A stretch of 64,000 nucleotides of DNA from Lates calcarifer (taxonomy: Eukaryota; Chordata; Actinopteri; Centropomidae), in contig NC_066833.1 of assembly GCF_001640805.2 (NCBI RefSeq), forward strand, positions 344,757 to 408,756. The letters are read 5' to 3'. The position numbers were made by a program, and so were the translations under genes. Below are positions 45,505-55,950 of this stretch, piece after piece; the stretch's first letter is position 1; the number at the start of each line of letters is the position of its first letter. The notes under the pieces were generated by a model. That model had not been told where the DNA came from and did not search any database. It saw only the letters and a list, made by a program, of their open reading frames with translations.

Positions 45505-45509
45505 CTTGT
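45505..45509. repeat. Target-site duplication CTTGT (right)
   Basis: Second copy of the 5-bp target sequence. TAAR-7 exon 2 coding resumes at 45510. Confidence 0.95.
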
Positions 45510-45915
45510 GGCCTTCACCAGTTGCACTATAGTTATCATAGTTCTGTATATGAGAGTGTTTGTGGTGGCAGTGTCTCAGGCTCGTGCCATGCGCTCTCAT
45601 GTTACAACCGTCACAGTCCAGTATTCAATGACTGTGACAGTGAAGAAGTCTGAGCTGAAAGCAGCCAGGACTCTTGGTGTTGTTGTAGTTGCATTTCTGA
45701 TTTGCTACTCTCCGTACTATCTTCTCTATCTCACAGGCAGCAACATCTTAATTGGTTCTCCAGTTGAGGCCTTTATGAGCTTTCTGATATATTTTAACTC
45801 CTGTCTGAACCCTGTCATCTACGCCTTCTTCTACCCCTGGTTTAGAAAAGCTGTAAAACACATTGTCACTCTTCAGATTCTGCGGCCTGGCTCCTCTGAG
45901 GCCAACATACTGTAG

Positions 45916-48660
45916 AGACACTGTGCTGTGATTAAAGTGACATCCCCCAGCCCCACTTCAACATGAATTGACTGATTGCTGCTAATGTTAAAGTAAGGAT
46001 AGAATGCAGGTTTTTAATGAAAGTGCAGATGTTTGTTAGTTTATTTTAAAATTAAAAGCACTGCTGCTGCCAAAGGGTGTGTGATGGTTAAAGAGCCAAA
46101 ACACTTGATGATTTCAAGTTTTATCAGTGATGATGTGTCCCAGTTCATCGAAATGTGAATGTGTATCATTATGAAGTTAATGTTAATGTTGCTGCACAAC
46201 GTAATGACTCTCCACAACAAACAGACCAGATGATTAAGACCATTTAAACCTTTTAAAGGTACTTGCAAAGCACATAATATGCAAGTGTTTAAACTCAAAC
46301 TCTGTAGAACAATCACAGCTCTATCTACACTGAGGCTCCCTTTTGTCCTGTGCCATGAGATCATTTTGCACAAATGTTGAAAAATTGCAGTTTGGTTTTT
46401 TAAAAAATTTGTTGTATCTTTTGTGAAAACACACCTCTACTCATGAATGAATATTTTGGTGCTTGAAATGGGTTTACCAAAGTCATAGCTTCCCAAAAGT
46501 AGTGGAATATATGAATAACTTAACAGTACATATCAAGCTTCAAGGGATATGTACAAATGGAGAATATTTATCATTGATATATCTATATAAAAACACACTG
46601 TTTAGATGTGTGTCTGCTGGAGAGATGCTACTTCCTCCTAAATGGTTCCTACCACCTCTCTCCTTTTTTCCCTCAGACCCCACCACACACAACACCTCAC
46701 ACCTAAGAAGAACTTTGGGATGGGGATTCTCTCTCTCCCGTTTCACAATTCTACACTTGAACAGAGATTTGCAATATCTCAGTATTCTGTATAAAATCAC
46801 ACACACACCCCATACCCCAGTTCCACAACTGCGTGGCCGCCACACACAGAATGAACTAGAAAGCACTCAGAGAGCACAGACCTGCACCATGGGAGCTTGT
46901 TTCCCCCATATGCATTGTTTTGTTTTTGATATTGATGAATAATAATAATCCAAGCATCTCTATTGTGTTAAGTGCAGTGCTGACGTCAGCATCTTTGTTG
47001 TGTTAGGTGCATTGCTGATATTAGCCTGTATTTTGGTGTGTTACTTGCAATGATAACATTGTGTTACTAATCTGTTTCCAAATAATTGAAACTTAAGTTA
47101 GAGTAGCTTTAGATTTAAATAAAGCCACGTATTTGAAATTTACAGTTAAACGTACAGTTGACATCAACCCCTCTATTGTGTTGTGTACAATGTTCACCTA
47201 AAATTAATAGTACTAAATTGATTTTATCTACATTATTAGATTCCTTGACCATGAAAATATACCTTTGGCATTTGGATTCACATTGATATCATCATTAGTT
47301 CAATAATTTTTATATATATTTCCTTAATGGCGGTTTTCTTCTGGATCTAGTTCCATACCTATTGAAGATCCATCAAATCCGTTGGCATGTTGCTGCTTCA
47401 GCAGAGCTTCAGCTTCAATGTGGTGTTAGGTACAGGTCTGTACCTTTATTTTTTTACCTTACAGTGTCAAATATTCCACAGTCCCCCTAATTTTAATTGT
47501 TCTGGATCGTAGGATTCAGAATATTGCCAAGATCCGGATCAAACATAGAGATATTGTGAGCTTTTCCTATATTTTCTGTCAAACATCCTGAGCATTCTCT
47601 GTGGAGTTACATGCAACGATGTTAAAAAACAGTCCTATCTCGCAACGATAAGGTCATTTCTGACAATTCATTTACACTTTTTGTGTAAGGTTGCTAACAC
47701 AAACACACAAACAAATGCACAAACCTGTCCTTTTGCCCTCATATTTGACAAGTACCCTCATCACTTTCTAGCCACACATGAAACAGATCTGTGTCAGGCT
47801 GCTGATGTGTCTCTTCCTGTTTCAAGTAGGTGGTGCTATAACTGCAGCTGAGCATTGTCATATAGATGTATTCAGGCCATGAAAAAGTTTGGAACCAACT
47901 TCCTTTCATGGTGAAGCATCAAAACTCCCCATGGTAGCACAGTCAGGGTCTGTCATGAAGACTCATATATAGGCCATATGTTTATAATTGAATATTGGCT
48001 TATAGAGGTGAGGTACTCAGGACAGGACACTTGTCAAATGTGAAGTTTGGCGCAGATCGGACAATGTATGCATGAGTTAAATCAACTTCCTGGTTTATAG
48101 TGAAACATCGAAATTTGCCAAGACTCCACAGGCACCACCTTTAACACATCACTACAACTTTTACAATAAGGCATCATGAAGGTCAAATTTGAAGTGGGTT
48201 GGGTCAGCCAGCTAGTACCAGCATGTCAAAGTATAAAATATGTCATTTCCCATTGCCAGTAGGTGGCGCTGTAACTTCATATGAATATTGATATGTGGGA
48301 ATGTACAGGACGGGACTATTATCAGTCTTATAAAAACTGGGGCAGATTGGACAAAGTGGCTGGATTAAATGCAACTCCCTGTTTTATGGTGAGGCATTGA
48401 AATTTGAGGTTCTGCCAGCTTTTAATAGCTTTTAATCATAAAGGTCTTAAGAGTATCCTGACTATGTTTGAGGTCAGTATGATCCAGGACTTCGTCACAT
48501 CGTCAACCATCTGCACCTCAGCACCACCAAGACCAGGGAGATGGTGGTGGACTTCAGGAGGCCCAGGCCTCACCTGGAACCTGTGTGCATTAAAGGTGAC
48601 TGTGTGGAATTTGCACAGACATACAAATACCTAGGAGTCCTGCTGAGAAACGTTAATGTC
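45916..48660 (+). repeat. Segmental duplication, right arm (3' of TAAR-7)
   Basis: It matches 55951-58660 (3' of TAAR-8) almost base for base over about 2.7 kb. The TAAR-8 side carries about 180 bp extra near 56175-56360. A 159-codon frame (46463-46942) is identical in both copies but starts with TTG and has no recognised domain, so it is probably not a gene. The distal part contains the 'aggtggcgctgtaac' dispersed repeats. Confidence 0.8.
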
Positions 48661-48935
48661 AACCTGCTCTGACGGACTACACACTACATACATACACACT
48701 ACAAACATACACACTGTACACCATGCACCTTAAATGGTGTACAGTGTACAATTTTTGTTTGCACTGGACTTTGCACCGGACTTGAAGTTTCTTCACTGTG
48801 TTTTTTATTAGCAATGTTTTTATCATTATTCCCAGTATTTATTGCATGCCTTCAACCTTTTATCTTACGTGTGTTGATGCTGCTGGAACTGTGAATTTCC
48901 TATGCGGATTAATAAAGTATCTATCTACTTTGACC
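48460..48935 (+). mobile_element. LINE 3' fragment (Rex/L2-like)
   Basis: Reads the RT tail 'TTKTREMVVDF'-type segment with EPVCIK and TYKYLGVLL. Then comes a low-complexity CATACACACTAC stretch and the 3' end 'gcggattaataaagtatctatcta'. It is a deleted relative of 59440-60035. Confidence 0.7.
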
Positions 48936-48939
48936 CTTC

Positions 48940-49960
48940 TTATACACCACCTCCGTAAGACTGGACCAGTTCAGCTAGTTGTCCATCTGCACTCCCAGAT
49001 ACCTGTAGCTGGAAACATCCTTCTTCTCCTTGCCCCCAATGGTGACCTGAGCCGGTGTGGATCTCTTCTTCTGGAAACCAATCACCATCTCCTTTGTTTT
49101 GGAGATATTCAGCTGGAGGTGATTGAGGTTGACCCAGTGCACAAAGTCTATGATCATGCCCCTGTACTCCTCACGTCGTATTTCTGCTGTGATATTTTCC
49201 CCATGTCTGTTTATTTAACAAACTAAATCAGCATCTGCTGGGTCCCACTCAGGGCACACCTGTATGAGACGTGAATTTTCATGGGGTAGCAATACAACCG
49301 ACAACCACTGAGTCATTAGAAGATTTCTGAAGAAAGCAGGTGTCTGAGCTGTACTGGAAGTCTGATGTCTATGTCTGATGTCTCGTAAAGAGGAAAAGGG
49401 AGAACAGGACAGTTCCTTGAGGGGCCCCTGTGCTACTCAAGAGCTGACTGGAGTCATAGGTCTTCAGGCGGACATACTGTCGTCAACAGGTCAGATAGTC
49501 CATGGTTCAGACAACCAGTGGAGACTCCACCTGTATCCCGGCTGGATTGTAGGCACTTGAGAAGTCAAAAAACATAATCTTCACAGTCGCGTTGGAGGAG
49601 TCCAGATGACTATGGGTCCTCTGCAGCATGTAGGTGAGGGCATCATCCACTCCAATATTGGGCTAATACGCAAACTGTAGAGGATCCACGTACACCCTCA
49701 TCCTGTGTCTTAAATAAGAGAGATCTCAAGCGTCTTCATGATGTGAGAAGTGAGAGCTACAGGCCTATAGTCGTTAAAATCAGCAGGGAGTCTCTTCTTG
49801 GGGACCAGGACTATGCATGATGTCTTCCATAGCATAGGGATCTTTTGTAGTTTCAGATGTGGCAACCTGGGTTCCCTCCAAAAGAGAAAACTGAACATAC
49901 AAGAGAGCATTATTATCAGCTTCCTCTGAGCATGACCCAATGCACACAGCTGGTGAGACC
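48940..49960 (-). mobile_element. LINE reverse-transcriptase fragments
   Basis: Minus frames read CIVLVPKKRLPADFNDYRPVALTSHIMKTLE in pieces (about 49730-49850) and NLNHLQLNISKTKEMVIGF with YRYLGVQMDN (about 48975-49140). These are conserved RT segments. The frame is broken between them, so it is inactive. Confidence 0.75.
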
Positions 49961-49969
49961 GACCTGTTT

Positions 49970-50325
49970 AATGGCAGAAATTGGTAGCTCAAGAATGTAT
50001 GGAGTGTGGAGACAGAGTTCAGTACGCAAGTGGGGGCAGTTTGCACTCAATAATTTTTGTCCACCTGAGAAGCAGAGAAACTGCAGGGCTTGAAGGAATG
50101 GACTGTGGGGCTGCAGCGCAGTGGTTGTGACACATGGTCAGATATGCCACCAGGCAAGCAGCTAGGATCATATTCTGCTAGTCCTGCAACATACTGTGTT
50201 TGGTCAGCTCACTTACCAGTGGGGTCTTTGACTGAAAAGTTCTTGCCATCATACTCAGGCGAAGCGGCATCAAGAGACCTTGCTACAACTTTCCCAACAA
50301 CTTCTCTACAAATGTTTCCTGCCTA
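49970..50325. repeat. Copy of the DIRS-like 5' unit repeat
   Basis: Diverged match to about 1150-1500 ('ggagtgtggagacagagttcagtacgcaagt', 'gccaccaggcaagcagctagg', 'catcatactcaggcgaa', 'ctacaaatgtttcctgcc'). Confidence 0.45.
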
Positions 50326-50334
50326 TTAGTGTTT

Positions 50335-51318
50335 AATAGTCCAAGATGGTGCCGGTGGTGTGGCAGCCTGTTGCAGCAGCTCTGTAGTGTGTTTTTATAT
50401 TAGTGTGTTTTTTCTTCAATTTTCCTGACTTTTTTCACCTCTTAGTGTGTCTCTTGTGTGTATTTATTACTTTCGCTTCAAAAACAGAATAGTTCTACCA
50501 GTATGGAGTGGTTTATACCTCTACTAGTTTGTTTTTCACTTGGACGTTTTCTCCTAGGAGAGCAGCAGGACCGGCCGGCTATTGCTTACTCTCGACAGGA
50601 GCTCTTGGACTTTGCTCCTTTCTCCAAATTTGTTGAGACAAGACACAACATCCCAGCGGAACTGCTGTGAAGGAGACATTGGGGGATGTGTGCCAGAGCG
50701 AAAAAGAAACAGGAGACAGAGGGAGAGGGCATGGAGAGAGACGTATAAACCGGCTCTTCCCTCTGTTATTATGGGGAACATTCGATATGTAAACAAGAAG
50801 ATGGAGGAGCTAGAGACCCTCATCAGGAGCCAGAGAACCTACAGGGAGAGCAGCCTTATGTGTTTCTCAGAAACGTGGCTTAAGGACTGCACTCTGGAAA
50901 GCAACACCAGCATCTCCAGCTTCCTGATGATATGGGGGACAGAGACACCAAAACGAGTGGTAAGAGGAAAGGTGGGGTCTTGCTCTGCTCATCAACAACA
51001 GATGGTGTAACCCTGGACATGTTACGATCCCTGAACAGATCTGTAACAAGGACATTGAACTCTTATTAGTTAGTTTAAGACCATACTATCTGCTGTGGAG
51101 TTCACTGTGGTCGTCGCCATTAATGTTTACATTCCCTCTGCACACGCTGAAACTGCTTGTGATGTAGTTCACACGACTATCACGAGACTACAAGCAAGAT
51201 ACCTGGACTCATTCATTCTCCTCTCGGGAGACTTCAATCACGCCTCTCCAGTACTCTGCCCACTTTTAAACAGTTTGTGGACTGTCCTACAAGAGGAAAT
51301 AAAATTCTGGATCTTCTT
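50335..51318 (+). mobile_element. LINE 5' region and endonuclease domain, truncated
   Basis: A 5' UTR-like start ('agtccaagatggtgccg') is followed by an APE-type endonuclease in broken frames: MGNIRYVNKKMEELETLIRS, then LMCFSETWLKD, then '[14 protein letters not shown]' and [13 protein letters not shown]. It is near-identical to 60047-60712. At about 51318 it switches abruptly into gypsy pol sequence. Confidence 0.8.
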
Positions 51319-52235
51319 TAATACTCCTCTGGGCCATTTTGAATATTTGGTTATACCGTTTGGGCTCACCAACGCCCCCGCTGTCTTCCAGGCCCTGGTA
51401 AATGATGTCCTTATAGTTGAAGTGGACGCCTCGGACATTGGAGTGGGGGCTGTCCTCTCTCAGCGCTCTGCCAAGGATGGTAAGCTTCACCCTTGTGCCT
51501 ATTTTTCTCACCGCTTATCTCCAACAGAGAGGAATTATGATGTGGACAACCGGGAGCTCCTGGCAGTGAAGCTGACTCTTGAGGAATAGCGGCACTGGCT
51601 CGAGGGATCTGAGCAGCCTTTTGCGGTGTGGACGGACCACAAGAACCTGGCATACACCCAGTCTGCCAAGAGGCTTAATGCCTGTCAGGCCAGGTGTGCT
51701 CTCATTTTTGGGCGATTTAACTTCACTCTGACCTACAGGCCCGGTTCTAAGAACACCAAACCCAACAGCCTGTCCTGCATGTATGGAAGGGAGGATAGTC
51801 CCATCAAGTCCCCGGAACCCATCCTTCCAGGCTCCTGGATCATTGCGACGGTGTCTCTTAGGATTAAAGAGGAGGTTAAAGTAGCCCAGCAGACTCAACC
51901 TGATACAGGTAATACCCCCCAGGTTGTCTGTTAATCCCTGATTTTATTAAGTCCTCAGTTTTGCATTCATCCAAACTAACCTGTCATCCAGGTGTAAATC
52001 AAACACTTACCTTTCTTAGGCAACGTTTTTGGTGGTCATCTATGGAGGTGGATGTTGTTATGATGTCATGTCATGTGCGTCTGCTTGTCATGTTTGTGCA
52101 CAAAAAAAGTCTCCTACTCAGTCTAGTGCCAGATTATTGCGCCCCCTGCCTGTGCCCTGACGTCCCTGGTCGCACCTTGCCCTGGATTTTGTGACTGGCC
52201 TGCCTGCCTCTGCTGATAATATAGTAATACTTACT
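51319..52235 (+). mobile_element. Gypsy/chromovirus pol fragment, internally deleted
   Basis: Reads the RT segment [20 protein letters not shown] and FQALVNDVL, then jumps directly to RNase H ([16 protein letters not shown]), losing the YxDD region. A TAG follows LTLEE (51587-51589). Then come the RNase H end ([17 protein letters not shown]), [12 protein letters not shown] and a decayed integrase start (CHPGVNQTLTFLRQRFWW). It is related to, but clearly diverged from, the intact element in TAAR-7. It is dead. Confidence 0.85.
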
Positions 52236-52734
52236 TAAATTTTGGAAGAACAGTTTTTAAGCTTGCTTGATTGAAATCTCTAGCTATTATGTGTGCTCCT
52301 TCTGGATGAGCCCGCTGTTGTTTACTGACGGTGTCATGGAGATGGCAAAGAGCTAGGCTGACATTAGCGAGAAGAGGTTGCAGATACTTAAGCATTTTTC
52401 TCACTCCTGATTTAAACAACTTACTTGAGACATCTTTCACCATGAATCAGGAAGTTGATGTACCTCATGCATACATTGTCTGATCTGCACCAAACTTCAC
52501 ACATTTCACAAGGGTCCTGGTCTGACGACATCTTAATAATAATAATATTATCTTAAATTTATATAGCGCCTTTCACGAGACCCAACGACATTTCACAAAG
52601 ACAATGTCCAAACAAAACAAAATTAAGGCCTGGGTGAATAAGTGACTTTTCAGAGCAGACTTAAAAGTGACCAAAGATGTAGCATGGCAAATCTTCATTG
52701 GGAGAGAGTTCCAGAGGGTGGGGGTTGTCATACT

Positions 52735-53160
52735 GAAGGATTATTTCGGGGATACAGTTGATGAGGGACTGTGGAGGAAGCTGAGTGGATGGTGATGTAC
52801 TGAGGTACAACTGGGTGTCGTCTGCATAGCAGTGGAACTGCAGACCGTGGCGGCGGATGATTTTACCAAGGGGGAGCATGTAGATAGTGACGAGGAGGGG
52901 GCCAAGGACAGAGCCTTGTGGTACACCATGGTTCACTGGGCCAGGGTTAGAGGTGAGTCTATCAATGGTGATAAACTGTTGCTGGTCGGATAGGTAGGAC
53001 TGAAACCAGGAGAGAGTGGTACCAGTGAGACCAAAGTGCATGGAGAGGTGATTTAGGAGGATGGTGTGGGAAACAGTGTCAAATGCAGCAGGGAGGTCCA
53101 AGAGTATGAGGATGCTGATGCGGCTGGAATCAGCAGCAATAAACAGATCGTTTGTGAGCG
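52735..53160 (-). mobile_element. L2-like LINE reverse-transcriptase fragment
   Basis: The minus frame reads [19 protein letters not shown], then [17 protein letters not shown], then [13 protein letters not shown], consecutive RT motifs in one open stretch (about 52780-53101). Both ends are truncated. Confidence 0.85.
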
Positions 53161-53163
53161 AGG

Positions 53164-53589
53164 TGTCAGGGTTTGAATGTTTTCCTGTTTTATTTTGGTA
53201 TTTTTGTCTTGTCTTCCTGTTTCCTGTTCCTTGGTTATTCCAGTTCTCTTTACTTCCTTATCTTGATTACTGTCCCCGCCCTAATGTGTTTCACCTGTGT
53301 CTCGTTATCGCCTTGTCTTGGTGTATTTAGTCAGTGTCTCTTCCTCTTGCCAGTTGCCAGATTGTCTTGTCCCTCGTGTCAGCTTTTCAGCATTGTTTCC
53401 AGTTTTGACTCTTTGTGTTTTTGACCGTTGCTTGATTACCGGATTTTGGATTTTGCCTGTTGCCTTTTGATACTGTTGCCTGATCGGACTGCCTACTTGT
53501 GTACTGGACTTTTGCTCGGTATAAAGAACCTGAACTGTGATTGTGTCTGAGTCCTGCATTTGGAGTCCTGCCCTGCTGTGTGCTTGATA
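53164..53589 (+). mobile_element. Solo LTR (426 bp)
   Basis: Begins TGTCAGGGTTTG and ends CTTGATA (the expected CA end has decayed). The flanks CGAGG (53159-53163) and TGAGG (53590-53594) match at 4 of 5 positions as a target duplication. Internal 'gtgtatttagtcagtgtctcttcctcttgcca' and 'tgtctgagtcctgcattt' resemble the solo LTR at 24144, suggesting a related family. Confidence 0.6.
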
Positions 53590-54574
53590 TGAGGCTTATG
53601 TATGTAAGCATAACCAGGGGGGTTGCTTGATTTAATGTAGTGAAGTCTCGTTTATTTAGCCATGTCTCTGAAATACAGAGGATATCAATATTTCCGTCTG
53701 TACTCGTGCATTCAGCAGCATGAACAAAACGTCATAGTCCTTGGCTGAGGCAGGCTCAGTTTGAGGAGCTTTGTTGACGTCACAGACCAAGGGCCACAGA
53801 TTGCAGGTGTGCACATGGGGTTTGTTTTGATGACGTTGTGGAGCTCCGGAGTGGCTGACAGACAGTATGGAGGGAATGGGTGAGCTGGAGTAAATAAACT
53901 TGCACCGTGAGCCCCTGTGGATGTACTTGGGGCGACGTAAGAGTCCAAGAGATTTAATGACATCCAGACAATTTGGACTAGAGAAGCTGAGGAGGTTCTG
54001 CAATTCCTTAGAGGAATATTCCAACACCTCCACACAGCTGTGCAGTCACTTTATCACTTCCTGTCCTTGACAGGATGAGGAGCCCTGCCAGTTTATCCTC
54101 GCTGGTGTACAGAGAGTGAGGCCCCCATGATCTGATGGTTTGTTCACAGATTTGGGGTCTCCACTATCCATCCACTTGCTGATTTGTAGAACAGGCTGCA
54201 AAAGAGCTGAACATGTGATATTTCATAAGGCACAGTTGAAGTACAGGAGATCAAGATTATCAATAAGAACATATGAGAATTTGCAAAGGCCTGTTCAAAG
54301 CTGCTTGCAGCATTATTTTTATTTTTTCTTCTTTTTGCTGTATTTGTGTTGTTAAATATATAAGTTACTCTGTATGTTTTGTTGTTATATTCAAAAATCA
54401 TTAAAAAAAAAAAGGTGACGTAGGTCATGATAGGAAATTGGCAGATGAAGAGTTGAATTCATGGAGCGAGGGAGGAGGGGTGTTTGTGTCAGGAGATGAG
54501 AGAGAGGAGATAAATGAGCTGTATACAGAGCTGTGGTCATACAGCTGTCAGAGCTCAGCAGCTTCTCCTCTCTG

Positions 54575-55950
54575 ATGATGGAAGAAGATGAACTCTGCTT
54601 CCCACAGCTCCTCAACACCTCCTGTAAGAAGCCGAAGCCTCCTGACTCTGTGACTGTGTTCATTTACATCCTGCTGTTCTTCATCTCTGTGCTCACTGCT
54701 GCTCTCAACCTGCTGGTCATCATCTCCATCTCCCACTACAGGTAGATAGAAAGAGACAGCAGACTCAGATTGATTGTTACACTGTCCTGAAGGTCTTGTG
54801 AAATTATGTTATTTCGTGTCACAGGTTGTGTCGATATGATCTTTTGTAAACTTATGAAAAATAGTTTGTTATTCTGCAGAAAAAAAGTTGTAGTTGAAAA
54901 TGTCAGATGTTCTCTCACTTTCTGTGCAGCCTTGGTTTATTTGTGCACAAATTTTATTTGACATTTTACAATTAGAAATCTTTTCCAGACATCAGTTTCT
55001 CCTGCAGAGATTTTACAGAGGCTGATACAAAACCTGATCAGAGTCCATAGCAGTGACTTCAGCCTCCCTCTTACTCTGATAATCTGTGGCTTTGAGTTTT
55101 TCTTCTTCTCTTCTTGATAATATTGTTGATGTGTTGTGGTTTCAGGCAGCTCCACTCCCCCACCAACCTCATCCTCCTCTCTCTGGCGGTCTCAGACTTC
55201 TTCGTGGGTTTCCTCCTGATCCCATTTACTATCTTCATGACAGCATCGTGCTGGGTCCTGGGTGACCTCATGTGTGCTCTGTATTTCCTCCTACCTTACA
55301 CCTTTATCAATGCCTCTGGGTTTAGTATGGTGCTCGTATCAGTTGATCGCTATGTGGCAATTTGTCATCCCCTGCATTACTCCACCAGGATCACTGATAA
55401 AGTCATTAGCATTACTGTTTATCTGTGTTGGATCTTTGCTTTTTTCTACGGCATTTTCATTTTATTTGATCACCTGAAACAACCAGGCCGATATAATTCC
55501 TGCTATGGGGAGTGTGTGGTTGAAGTTGTAGGAGAAGTGGATCTTGTGACCTTCTTCATTTGCACTACGATCGCCACAGCTCTGTATATTAGAGTGTTTG
55601 TGGTGGCAGTGTCTCAGGCTCGTGCCATGCGCTCTCATATTGCAGCCACAGTCCAGTATTCAATGACTGTGACAGTGAAGAAGTCTGAGCTGAAAGCAGC
55701 CAGGACTCTTGGTGTTGTTGTAGTTGCGTTTCTGATTTGCTGCTGTCCATACTATGTTCTCTATCTCACAGACAGCAACATGTTAATTGGTTCTCCAATT
55801 GAGGCCTTTATGAGCTTTCTGATGTATTTTAACTCCTGTCTGAACCCTGTCATCTACGCCTTCTTCTACCCCTGGTTTAGAAAAGCTGTAAAACACATTG
55901 TCACTCTTCAGATTCTGCGGCTTGGCTCCTCTGAGGCCAACATACTGTAG
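54575..55950 (+). CDS. taar: Trace amine-associated receptor, locus 8 (two exons, intact)
   Basis: Exons 54575-54741 and 55146-55950 encode 323 aa; the intron is 404 nt, phase 2. It is the sister of TAAR-7, sharing the IFMTASCWVLGDLM loop and LLPYTFINASG TM3. Motifs: N14-T-S, Asp2.50, SVDRYVAICHP, Pro at 3.32, acidic EVDLVTFF, Cys in place of Pro5.50, and the TM7 TAAR fingerprint. Oddities: TM6 is LICCCPYYVL, so position 6.48 is Cys rather than the usual Trp or the Tyr of its siblings, and IL3/TM5 has YIRVF for YMRVF. The C-terminus is RLGSSEANIL. It is the intact partner from which TAAR-7's pre-insertion function can be judged. The ligand is unknown. Confidence 0.95.

Larger units (their letters stand above)
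39291..45915 (+). pseudogene. taar: TAAR, locus 7: interrupted by an LTR retrotransposon
   Basis: Exon 1 is 39291-39457. Exon 2 starts at 39764 and runs to 40165, where a 5339-bp element plus one CTTGT target duplication is inserted; it resumes at 45510 and stops at 45915. Without the insert the exons total 975 nt (324 codons), the frame stays open, and every receptor motif is present. The only visible lesion is therefore the insertion, in TM5 just after the acidic EVDLV. Position 3.32 is Pro, and Cys replaces Pro5.50. As assembled it cannot make a receptor: translation runs into the LTR and stops at TAG 40215-40217. It is the sister of TAAR-8. It could still be intact on chromosomes lacking the insertion. 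Confidence 0.93.
52440..54574 (+). repeat. Segmental duplication, left arm (5' of TAAR-8)
   Basis: Counterpart of 37403-39290, interrupted between about 52735 and 53835 by a LINE fragment and a solo LTR that the TAAR-7 copy lacks. It shows the empty hAT site CCTTAGAG near 54007. An upstream ATG at 54514 opens a frame that overlaps the receptor start out of frame. Confidence 0.75.

Noticed and set aside
46463..46942. 159-codon open frame, repeated identically at 56658-57137
   Set aside because: It starts with TTG and has no recognised domain. The identity is explained by the recent segmental duplication, since non-coding flanks are equally conserved.
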